From: Irineochytrium annulatum | Taxonomy: Eukaryota > Chytridiomycota > Chytridiomycetes > Chytridiales > Chytridiaceae | Direction of reading: 5' to 3' | DNA: 11,544 nt | Assembly: GCA_027600665.1 (NCBI GenBank) | Contig: JADGJL010000967.1 | Location: 1-11,544, forward strand | Part shown: positions 1 through 8,660 of the stretch, one piece after another | How positions within the stretch are numbered: the stretch's first letter is position 1 | Layout of the letters: every line of letters begins with the position of its first letter | Program-made: the position numbers and the translations under genes | The notes under the pieces: generated by a model | What the model saw: only the letters and a program-made list of their open reading frames with translations | What the model was told of the DNA's origin: nothing | Database searches by the model: none

Positions 1-1
1 G

Positions 2-199
2 GCGCGCGGGGGCGGGGCGGCGCGCCCCGAAGGGTCGGTGTCGGAGGTGGAGAAGATGAGAAAGTGTGCGAGAAGGGTATTGGAGGAGGTGAGGGACGTG
101 ATGGTGGGGCTTCAGTACGAGTATGCGGGGAGACCAGCGGTCGTGAAATATCTGAGGGAGAGGCAGAGAGGAGATGGAGGGGTTCATATCGACGGCTAA
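2..199 (+). CDS. 3' end of an unrecognised gene (C-terminal about 65 residues)
   Basis: An open frame enters from the left edge (first full codon at position 2) and ends at TAA 197-199. The visible peptide starts with a Gly/Ala/Arg-rich stretch. It continues with a charged, probably helical segment (SVSEVEKMRKCARRVLEEV, then VGLQYEYAGRPAVVKYLRER) and ends in GVHIDG. I do not recognise a family. The amino-acid composition is protein-like, with strong G/C at third positions, as in the zinc-finger genes here. The opposite strand is also open across this stretch, but reads as Pro/His/Arg-rich sequence and is less convincing. No intron is needed in the visible part; exons upstream lie outside the window. 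Confidence 0.5.
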   Translation, partial: ARGGGAARPEGSVSEVEKMRKCARRVLEEVRDVMVGLQYEYAGRPAVVKYLRERQRGDGGVHIDG

Positions 200-799
200 G
201 CTGTTTGGAAAGTGCGGGCGAATGAGGCTGGGGTCTCCTTCTTGGAGGTAGCACCGCTGGTCAGCGAACGGCCTTTCTATCACTTTGTTTTTGCTCAGCC
301 CATTTAGGAATGGGAGATCCTGTTACCTTTCTTTCCCTTCATCCTTCGACTTCTCCTGCTAAATAGTAAATTTTCCGCCAAACCAAACTTGTCGAGATTC
401 TTGTACAGAGCAGACGTTTCTCTTGTACAGAGATGGAGGCATCCGCTGCGCCAGATGTTCCCACAGCAGTCGCCAGCAAGGCGTTCTCTACTAGCGAGTA
501 CCTCAAGAGTGGAAACCTTGTTCTTCGTTGTTTTGTCAAGTTTTGTTTGCTTTGATTTTCCAGACAACGTGAATGGCATTTCTTGTGTCATTATTTGAGG
601 CAATATCCACAATGCTCGCTTAAAAAAACAAAAAAAGAAAAGTAAGGAGAAGAAGACGGACTGACGAGCTGTCTCCTGCCACCCAGCCCTTTATGTCAAC
701 GCGTTCTTTTGCTGCGGTGCCGGTTGACGCGTGAAGATCAGGATTTGCATTCGAGGTAATCCCATCGCGTCCGGAGCCCGCCGGAGGAGCCAGGTCGAC
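200..799. other. Intergenic region upstream of the cyclase gene
   Basis: No convincing gene is seen here. The stretch should hold the 3' UTR of the left-hand gene and the promoter of the cyclase gene. Visible items are a 12-bp direct repeat TCTTGTACAGAG (399-410 and 421-432) and an A-rich tract around 621-643. There are also two ACGCGT hexamers (699-704 and 727-732), the first inside the palindrome AACGCGTT. No clear TATA box precedes the ATG at 800. The frame is open upstream of that ATG to about 731 but has no in-frame ATG there, so 800 is the first usable start. Confidence 0.5.
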
Positions 800-3700
800 A
801 TGAGCATCGTCAATGCGCTGCAGCTCGTCCCCGAAGCCCTCAGGCGAGACATCCTCGGCGGTGTGCGCCAGGAGTGGCCAAGCGTGGAGACCCTCCCAAA
901 CGCCGTCGCTGCGTTGATCGATATCTCAGGTGCGTTTTCCCGAGCCGATTTACGCGTTTACCAGCGTTATTCTTATGCGCCACTCTCGTGATCGCAGGAT
1001 ACACGCAGGTCACTTCGATCCTGACGCGTCTGGACTCCGCCGTCGCCGGGGCGCGAGTACGCGAGATCATCAATCCACCGTTTGTCCTGATCATCGAAGC
1101 TGTGCATAGATGGGGTAAGCTTGCGCCTTTTCATTGCCTTAAAGGATCGTGCAGTGATTCGCTGAATAGGGGGGAGCGTGATCAAGTTCGCAGGCGATGC
1201 AGCTCTTATCTGCTGGGGGTGAGCTGCTCGGCTAGACACCCCTTTTGATAGGCTGACTCTGCTTAAGCGAACCAGACTCAGACTTGGCGCTGGAAATCTT
1301 GAGAGCGACGGCCTGCTGTGTCGAGCTTCTGGCAGCCATGAAGGGATACCAAGTCGCAATCGGCGAAGCAACCTACCCTCTAAAGATACATATTGGCATC
1401 GGGGTCGGGGCGCTGCATCGTGTGCGCATTGGGGAACCGACCACGGAGCCGTTGCTAGTCGAACCTGGAGGGCGACGAACTCTTCCACGTAGGGAATTCT
1501 TCATAGCGGGGCAGGCTGTCGCCAACGCAGGCGAAATGGAAGGCATGGCTTCTAAAGGGGAGTTGGCCGTCTCAGTTGGTGCGCGGTTTGTGCTGCTGGA
1601 TATCCTGGGCAGGGACTCCAATATGTTGGCGCCAACGACGGATGGGCCCGTCATGATCTCCGAGCAAAACGATCTTGGGCTCATTTTGCGATCACTTCAG
1701 GGTGCTTACGACTTGCAACAGTCAGGAGGAGATAAATTCAGTTACGCCCGGGAAGGGATCTTAACCCAAAGGCCAAAGTACATGTCACCGGCGTTCATGA
1801 GCGTCCTGACCTACGTGGACGAGTCCCTCGCTTTCTACCTGTCCAATACGTCAGATGCAGCGCAGTTCGCTAGCACCGCGGGGTTTCGTAATAGACAGGG
1901 GTCTGTCGACAACGAGTTTGTCGACGTCAACGAATTTGTCGACACGACGATCGGCGTTAACCAACTCAGAAACGTCTCGATTGTCTTCCTTAAGCTGACA
2001 GAGCTGTCCGTAGAACATCTCGATGAGTCCCCCACGCTGCATCTTACCCAAAGAATCTTTATGATGATTGTCGCGGTTCTAAGGCGTTTCAATGGATGTT
2101 TACGGCAGTTCGCTTGTGATGATAAAGCTGCATCTGCGCTGATCGTTTTCGGTCTTTCAGGCTTCGCTCACGAACGTGGGGAGGAGGTCGCGGCTCTGCG
2201 CGCCGCATGGGAAATTCGCGACCAGTTACTGCAGCTTGTGGGTGGCAAGTTTGGCATCGGCGTCACTTCGGGTGTTGTGTGCGTATTGGGCTTTTTTTCT
2301 TTCTTTTTTCTTTTTTGTTTAATGAAGTTTTAATATAAAAGATCAGACTGTACGGAGTGGTCGGTAACGAGAACAGAGCTGATGGAACGTGCCTTGGCGC
2401 CACGGTAAACCTCGCCGCCCGCTTTATGACGCACGAACTCTCCATAGGCCGGATTCTCTGCGACCAAAGTATCACAGACAAATGCGCAAACGCGTTTTTG
2501 TTTGAAAATTGTGGGATGTTGAACTTCAAGGGCTTTTCGCCGTTGGCAGTTTACACGCCTACAGGTAGAGCTTACGAAGTCGGTCCGAGTACAGCTGAGG
2601 TCGTTGAAATGGTCGGAAGGAGCTTAGAGATGGAGTTGCTGCAAGGGGCGGTGGCGGATTGGTGCCGGGGAAGCCCTACGCGCGTAGCTATTCAAGGGCG
2701 CTCCGGGGCGGGGAAGTCAACCATTACAAACTGGCTAAAGGATCACATGAGATTCAAAATAGGAGAGAAACTTATATTTAGGTTGGTCCGTTTAACTGTT
2801 GCTAAAATCTCATGACAAACAGTGAGACCTACGGCGTCGATATGATGCAAGGCTGTCCCTTCAACGGCTTGGCCCGTTTGTTACTATCGCTCCAAAACGA
2901 GCTGAAAGACTGCACTTTCGGCTTGGATCACAACAATGCAGACTCATCTCTACTGGCCACAGCAAAAATGCCGGGGGATCAATCGATAAGTCGGGCTTCG
3001 TCAGTGAAGTCAGAGAATACGTTTGCTCCGTCATCCATTTTTGGGATATTCGGCATTCCGAGACATATTGCACAATTGGTTTGATGCTTGCTGACCACTC
3101 AGCAAGCTAACGAAATAGTACAGTTTTGCAGCGTTATGCCAATACTTCGGAGAACTAATCAAGATGAACTGGACGCGTCGGGCCGAACTGTCCCTTCTGA
3201 GATCACGAAAATTATCTCGGCGGCACTAGTCAAAGGTCTAAACAGTTTTTCAGCATCTTCCAACTACAAGATCGTCGTTCTGGTTGACGACTTGCAATGG
3301 ATTGATGCAACTTCTCTGGAAATAATTAGCGAGGTTTTCTTAAAATGTCCGCTGGTATTTGCAGCAACTGCGTCTCGTCCTTCGGAGGTTTTAAATCGGT
3401 ACGAGAGGAGCTATCTAATCGCCATCCAGGAAATAAATTCGTCAATACGAATGTATTATGACAACGTCGTTGGCGGGGCAAACACACTGCAAATTAACCT
3501 GAACCCCCTGACGAAGGATAGCAGCACGTTACTAGTTAAGCAAGCATTGAAAGGCTTAATGGCTTCTGGTTCTAGCTTGCCGGCTGATTCATACGATAGG
3601 ATTTTTGCATTAGCACAAGGTCCTTTTTTACCTCTTACTCAATACTTACCCTCAGCTTTGTAATCAGGCAATCCAATGGTCTCAAACTTAGTTTGCCAGG

Positions 3701-6181
3701 CTATCAAGAGGGATTTATCAAAGGCGTCGGCAAAGTCGAAGGAAACCACTTTCATTATACCCCAAGCCATTACAATTCCGGCGGACGCCACAGCTGCGGT
3801 TATGGCTCAGTAAGATTGACTTTAAAGCACCGTAGTTTAAGGTTTTTCAGGTTTGATTCTGTTCATGTTAGTCTTCGAACCATACTAAAGATAGCGGCAA
3901 TAGGAGGTAGGCCAATTTCTCAAGTTGCCTCTAACCCACTCAGGTCAATACTTCCAGCTTGCCGATGTTGCTGCAATTATGTCCAAATTAGAGGGGCAGA
4001 TCTATACCACCCCGTTGCTCGTCTCGCTAATCATAGCGAAGGACTCGGTTAAATTTGTGAAATTCTTGGACAAAGAAAAAGAATGCTGCTGCTTTGCGCA
4101 CTACCTCATCCACCAAGGGATACTACAGAGCCTGCTCCCATCTTTCCTGAAGACCGTACACGCCCTGTTTGCTGATTTTTATGAGGCTACCTTGTCCAAG
4201 GAAAACGAGCACAGCATTATCCCCTTGCTCGTGCATCACCTAAATGAACTACCTGAAGAGGGAAAGAGGCTTAGTAGGCATTTGCGTAGTGCATTCATAA
4301 TGGCGGCAACAGCATCGCGTGTTGTCGAGGTAATTATTCCATTCACAACAAAACGGTTAAACCAAATGTTAAGGGATTTAGCTATTACGAAGCTTTGCTA
4401 AAATTAACCAAGGGCACTAATGGAAGTCTGAAGAATGAAGTTGTCATAAAATATCACTTACTGCACCTGTATCTTCAAGGCGGGTTCGTAATGTCTTTAT
4501 TATAAAAGAAAAATTGAAGTTGACTAGGAAATGGGACCAGGTCTTAGCGACCGGCATAGAGACATTTGAGTGCTTAGGATTCCATTTTCCAAAGATGAAT
4601 CAACCTTTGAAGGCCCTCCCTCAAATCCTCAAATTGTTCGCGCTGCTATTCCGCATTATGTCACCGAAAAGCAAAAGACTACGCAGCAAAGCTGAGGTGG
4701 CCTTTGCTGTCCGATTTTTGCCCCGCTTGATACCGGACTACGGTCTTCACTCTCCTGGGACTAGTGGCAACAGGATATCCGAGGAAGCAGATCTGGCTGG
4801 TTTGCACGAGCTGCTGCTCAAGTTATGCGAAATCAGCACCCGGGCAGGCTATCACAGTTTGCAAGGAGGCAACGTCTTTGCGGCATTGCTAATGATCCTT
4901 TTCCGTGCCGTCATGACAATTGTTACCAGCGAGGACGACATGCTTCCGGTTGCAATCTCGGCCGCCGTAATGCCGCTTTCAACCTTAACGTACTTCAGCA
5001 TGCCTTTTTTGTGCAAAGCCCTCCTCCAACGGATGCCACCGGTGACAATGACGGTGGAAGAACTTTTAGCGCGGAAGGGGCGGGCGCTCATACTCACAAA
5101 CGAGTACTTCATTGCGTTAAATATGTGGCATACAATCATCGGTGATGCCAAAGCCTGCAGGAGATCTTCCTTTGGAGCGTTTATGAGCGATGCCGGCCTT
5201 CATGCCGCTCGTTCCGAGACAGGGAGAGCCGACCGCACCGTTGCGCTCAATCATATGTACTTTGTTGGCGACGTTAAAGACATGCAAGCCGCTATTATGG
5301 AGTTTTTGGAAGACTATAAGGACGACGCTCTTGGTGTCACAGTGAACTCCGACATAAACATCATGTTGTGCATGGCTATGATACAGATTGGAGAATTTGC
5401 CGGTGTTGAAGAGATTTATTTGCGTGCCATATCCGACTCACCAGCTCGAGAGGCTAAGGTATCTCTGTGGGTGTTTTCGTGCCCTCTAAGCGTATTCCCA
5501 GGATATGAAGTCCGATCAAGGCCCACTTCGACAAGCAATCTCTGGCATCTTTGCGTTGCATGTAGAAGTTGAAATGCTCACCATGGCGCTTTTGGACAAG
5601 ATGGATGCGTGGCGTCTCCAAGTATCGGCGACGCTCTCCGCTCTTGCAAGATGCTGCTCCGGCTTCTCCGGTATTCATGTGAGTGCAATGTTTATTGGTG
5701 TGATTGGTAGTTAAAACTAAGCCGTCAGAGTCAAATGTCGACTTTTTGGTGGCTGCCTTTGATTTTGCCAGTCTTAGACTACATCCTTCATGTCTCGACG
5801 CGGAACATGATGTCGGAGAGTTGGATGAAGGTCGATAGTGCAGCAATCTCGCAAATACTTGCGCTGATAAGGTCTCAGCAGACGGCACGGATGCCAGCTA
5901 GGGCTCAACTTAAGTTCCTCGTGGATGCAGTTTTTGCGCTTCTGCGCGGCGACTCGCTTCGTTTCATCCGTAAAATGACGAAGGCCATTGATAGCGGCCG
6001 GGGGATGTTATGGATGGTGCCGGTTTATCGCAGCAAGCTGGAGGCCCGCTTGTTGAGAGCCGCTCAAATATTTGGATCAAAATTGTCCATACAGAACTCT
6101 CGCTTTGTCGAGAAATTGCGGGGCTGCTTCAACGATTGTGGATGTGTTTATGAGATCCAGCTACTAGATAATATGGCCTAA
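800..6181 (+). CDS. Soluble adenylyl cyclase (ADCY10-type), intron-rich
   Basis: Probable cytosolic enzyme converting ATP to cAMP. My exons: 800-929, 998-1114, 1170-1218, 1268-2278, 2347-2781, 2823-3078, 3124-3619, 3668-3809, 3851-3906, 3944-4329, 4374-4483, 4528-5458, 5502-5678, 5731-5830, 5898-6181; together 1,559 codons plus TAA, near the 1,610 aa of human ADCY10. C1 cyclase domain (about 35-260): LIDISGYT with metal-binding Asp41, and VIKFAGDAALICW with Lys88 and Asp92. C2 domain (about 330-510): GVTSGVVLYGVVGNEN, then TCLGATVNLAAR with Thr450, Asn457 and Arg461, matching human Thr405, Asn412 and Arg416. P-loop NTPase: Walker A GRSGAGKS (553-560) and Walker B VLVDDLQWID (to 727). From about 880 to the end the protein is helical and TPR-like, with no signal peptide or membrane segment seen. 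The ATG at 800 leaves 40 residues before DISG, as in the family. Splices are placed by homology, frame and GT/AG. The intron 4484-4527 (alternative 4488-4519) and the last intron are least certain. Confidence 0.87.
1905..1943 (+). repeat. In-frame micro-repeat in the cyclase C1-C2 linker
   Basis: GTCGAC occurs three times in 39 bases (1905, 1920, 1938), separated by AACGAGTTT and by GTCAACGAATTT. The encoded peptide is VDNEFVDVNEFVD (residues about 312-324). It is therefore a small tandem duplication of a V-D-x-N-E-F unit lying between the two cyclase domains, where length is normally free to vary. Confidence 0.8.
5679..5897 (+). other. Splice-ambiguous region near the 3' end of the cyclase gene
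   Basis: Exon 13 ends at the good donor GTGAGT (5679). Two acceptors are possible. AG 5729-5730 gives a frame starting SNVDFLVAAFDFASLRLHPS, which reaches a stop at 5836-5838 and so needs one more intron. AG 5727-5728 gives a frame that stays open to the TAA at 6179-6181 without another intron but starts SQMSTFWWLPLILPVLDY. I prefer the first because the peptide looks more like a conserved soluble protein. The extra intron could be 5831-5897 or 5812-5878, both 67 nt and in phase. The downstream part, from ARAQLKFLVDAVFALL on, is the same in all versions. Confidence 0.5.
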
Positions 6182-6251
6182 GACTTACGGGCCATCCAGT
6201 CTGAACTAAGATGAGGGTGTCGAAAATAGTGATGCAGGAGATCTTCAAGCC

Positions 6252-6384
6252 AAACCAATCGATGCAATGCAACAATGCAGAAATCAATAAAGCGTGCATA
6301 ATGAATCTAAACAAAACGATGCCATGCAAAAATGCAGAAATCAATAAAGCGTGCATAATAAACCTAAACAAAATGCAATGCAAA
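6252..6384. repeat. 57-bp tandem repeat in the convergent 3' region
   Basis: Copy 1 is 6274-6330 and copy 2 is 6331-6384. They share the first 29 bases exactly, starting AATGCAGAAATCAATAAAGC. They then differ by two substitutions, a short gap and single changes near the end. A partial copy (about 6252-6273) matches the last 20 or so bases of the unit. The unit length is a multiple of three, so frames on both strands stay open through it and give repeating peptides, but no gene is evident there. It lies between the stop of the cyclase (+) and the stop of the zinc-finger gene (-). Confidence 0.9.
6286..6348 (+). promoter_or_regulatory. Two candidate poly(A) signals (AATAAA) for the cyclase gene
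   Basis: AATAAA occurs at 6286-6291 and again at 6343-6348, once in each copy of the 57-bp tandem repeat, about 105 and 162 bases past the cyclase stop codon. The position and strand fit 3'-end formation of the cyclase mRNA. Use of either signal is inferred, not shown. Confidence 0.5.
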
Positions 6385-6410
6385 ACACAACATGGCCCTT
6401 CCGCTCTTCT

Positions 6411-7763
6411 TCATTTCCCCTCTCGTCTTCGTCCTCGACCGCGTCCACTCTCGGCGGCGCTCTCGACCTCCCTATGCCTCCTCAGCGCCTCCCTCCTCGC
6501 GAACCGCTGACCGCACCGTGGACACACGTGCGGCCGATCACCCCTGTGCCGCTCCCGCACGTGCCGCATCAAGTCATGCGAGCGCACGAAGCTCGCCTCG
6601 CACTCGCCGCAGGCGTGGTTACGCTCCTCCGAATGCGACAGGAGGTGGGATGCGAGGTTGAATTTGCGCCGGAAGATTTTTGTGCAGGATGGGTGTGGAC
6701 AGGGATGGGGCTGGCGGGTTCGGCGTTGTTGGGGTGGCGGTGCGGCCTCGGGCAAGAGGGAGGTTGATGACGCTGCGATTGGCGAGGGAGAGGTAAACGA
6801 CGAGTCCATCGCGTTTGGAGGAGTCGAAGGCGTCGACAACATGGTCGGGACAATCTGCGGCGTGCCCTCCGTCGATGTGGTTCCCATCCCCAGCCCCATT
6901 CCGATCCCCATATCCATCCCTATGCCCGTGTTCCCCAACTCGGGGAACGTGTCGTGTGTCGGACCCGTAAATGTCGTTGGGAAGTCGGTCCTGTTTGTGA
7001 TCATAGCCGCGCCGTTTAGAGGGAAGGTAGACACCATCGATGGCGTCCGAGCAGACGCCGTTATGGGGGTGGCGTGTGGCACGAAGGCGGATTGCGGGCC
7101 AGGGGAAGGACAGTCTGCGTCGGCGGCCAACGGGGATATGTTTGTGCGGGCTAAGGATGTGACGGCGAAGGTCGTCGGGCCAAGCATGCTGTCCAGCAGC
7201 ATGTCGACCTCGGTCTGGTGCTCATGGTAGTGTTCGACGCGACCGGTGGAACGGAGTATATGTGGGGGTATGGTTCGGGTTGGATCGGAAGCGCTGGAGG
7301 GGCTGACGGTTGGGAAGCCGCCAGATTTAATGCCGCCGAGACTGCCGGTGGTCGGGGAGACGAGGTCGGTGCGGGCTTCTTCCTGCAATTGCACCAGGAG
7401 CCTGTCGATGGTGTCGATGCTTTCAACCGTCAAGAGGTTTCGCGACGCGTGACGTTGCTGCTTGGGGCGCGACGCCGAGGATGATGGTGCGGACGCGTCG
7501 TATTCGGGCTCGATGGAGACCCTTTCCAAATCGGTCGTGGACGCGGTCGACGCGCTGGCCCGTCTATGGGAGGTGAGGCCGAGCGAGAACTCCATCTCTA
7601 AGGCCTGCAACTGTGCCAGCTGGCGGGCCGCGTCGCCGCCGGTCGCCATCAAGGAGCGGATGAGGTCGAGGTCGAGCGACGGAGCGCGGGTGCGTTCCGG
7701 CGGCTCGTCGCGGTCCATTGAGAGCAGCCCGTCGTAGTGATGATGGGGAGCGAGCACCTGCAT
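6411..7763 (-). CDS. C2H2-type zinc-finger protein, probable transcription factor (450 aa)
   Basis: Single uninterrupted frame on the minus strand, ATG at 7763-7761 and stop at 6413-6411; a second in-frame Met is at residue 16. Probable nuclear DNA-binding regulator. Three zinc-finger units are C-terminal. Finger 1 (355-377) is C-x4-C-x12-H-x3-H and finger 2 (385-406) is C-x2-C-x12-H-x4-H. Finger 3 (from 414) is C-x2-C-x12-H, but no fourth Cys or His follows; the protein ends in an Arg/Gly-rich tail. The first 350 residues are Ser/Thr/Pro-rich and look disordered. They contain short helical segments (about 43-63 and 113-130), an acidic-hydrophobic patch EVDMLLDSML (185-194) that could activate transcription, and a Gly-Met repeat (279-294). 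No intron is needed. The C2H2 class is certain; orthology is not known. Confidence 0.9.
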   Translation of the reverse strand: MQVLAPHHHYDGLLSMDRDEPPERTRAPSLDLDLIRSLMATGGDAARQLAQLQALEMEFSLGLTSHRRASASTASTTDLERVSIEPEYDASAPSSSASRPKQQRHASRNLLTVESIDTIDRLLVQLQEEARTDLVSPTTGSLGGIKSGGFPTVSPSSASDPTRTIPPHILRSTGRVEHYHEHQTEVDMLLDSMLGPTTFAVTSLARTNISPLAADADCPSPGPQSAFVPHATPITASARTPSMVSTFPLNGAAMITNRTDFPTTFTGPTHDTFPELGNTGIGMDMGIGMGLGMGTTSTEGTPQIVPTMLSTPSTPPNAMDSSFTSPSPIAASSTSLLPEAAPPPQQRRTRQPHPCPHPSCTKIFRRKFNLASHLLSHSEERNHACGECEASFVRSHDLMRHVRERHRGDRPHVCPRCGQRFARREALRRHREVESAAESGRGRGRRREGK

Positions 7764-7803
7764 ATTCCAAGGTCGACAGGCTGCCCGCAGCCGGTCCTTA
7801 ATA

Positions 7804-7815
7804 TGCTATATAGCA
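7804..7815 (-). promoter_or_regulatory. TATA-like palindrome upstream of the minus-strand zinc-finger gene
   Basis: TGCTATATAGCA is a perfect 12-bp palindrome with a TATATA core, about 45 bases upstream of the ATG at 7763. That spacing would give a short 5' UTR of some 15-20 bases if transcription starts about 30 bases downstream of the TATA. Being a palindrome, it could equally be a binding site for a dimeric protein. Confidence 0.45.
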
Positions 7816-8660
7816 CGCTCGGCTCTAGCTCTCGGCAGCATAAAAAATACCGACAATAGTTGTATGAGGTCCCCGTCGCCGCGTTTCACTCCGTCTTTGC
7901 CCGAGCGGCCACCACTCTTGGACGTCATCATCGACTCTTTGTGACGACCCAACCAGCCGACCTGGCGGGGATACCCGACCCTCTCCGACACCTCGGCCTT
8001 CGGGACCTACTCGATGGACTACCATGCCTGACTCGGTCCGACTCCCTGAGAATGTCAATCACCACTTCGTTCTTTTTGAGCGAAGACAGAAGTAAGTGAC
8101 AACTAAAGAAAGGAGGCCGTAGTAAAATATCAAGCCGGACCGGAAACCCTGTCAATTCTCGAGCTAGTAAGCATCATTTATTGTCGACGTTGTTTACGGC
8201 AATGTTCCTGGAGCTGATCCACCGCGAGCGAGACGTCACCGCCTTCTCTGTGAACAGGCGCATGCCATGCCATCCCATCATCATGATACAGACTCGTTGA
8301 GGCATAGCTCGTCCAAATTCCTGACGGACTCCCCGCGCGGCGTTGACCATGCGCACCCGTGCAGACGGCTGGTGGTGGCCACCCTAAAGTTCTCAGAAGA
8401 CTTCTGCTGCTCCTGGGCCGCGTCCAAGACCGTGTACCAACATAGATCCGGTGAGAACAGTCGATGCGGTGGACCTCGGGTGTTTCCAAACCTGCCTCGA
8501 GTCTTTCCCAATTTCGAAAGCCCCGTCGCGATGCGATTGATTGTAGGACTGGGTCCAGCCAAAGAAGACGGCAAAAGTGGACCTAGTCGTCCGACCCCTT
8601 GCAGGCAGTCGCACTGGAAGTATTTTAAAAACGTTTGCTCTATCCCTCATCGAACGCTGA

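Noticed and set aside
304..612. ORFs on both strands at 304-612
   Set aside because: No motif and random-looking composition, with no splice or promoter context. Treated as intergenic.
699..732. Two ACGCGT boxes upstream of the cyclase as cell-cycle (MBF-type) promoter sites
   Set aside because: ACGCGT also occurs several times elsewhere in the window, including inside coding exons and an intron, so two copies here are not significant without counting the background.
731..799. Cyclase start upstream of 800
   Set aside because: The frame is open upstream but begins with GTG and has no ATG before 800. A GTG start is not expected for a nuclear eukaryotic gene.
3079..3102. 24-nt intron ending at CTCAG in the cyclase gene
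   Set aside because: It is in phase but too short. The 45-nt intron 3079-3123 has a CTAAC branch site and a TACAG acceptor.
6211..6510. Plus-strand ORF made of repeating 19-residue units
   Set aside because: The repetition follows from a 57-bp DNA tandem repeat in a 3' region. The rest is antisense to the zinc-finger gene and has no gene-like sequence.
6658..7230. Long plus-strand ORFs across 6392-7737
   Set aside because: They are antisense to the zinc-finger gene, whose minus-strand frame has zinc-finger motifs; GC-rich codons keep the opposite strand open.
8531..8560. MRLIVGLG resembling the N-terminus of peptidyl-tRNA hydrolase
   Set aside because: Only about eight residues match. The following residues (PAKEDGKSG) do not continue the family pattern and the frame shows no further conserved motif.
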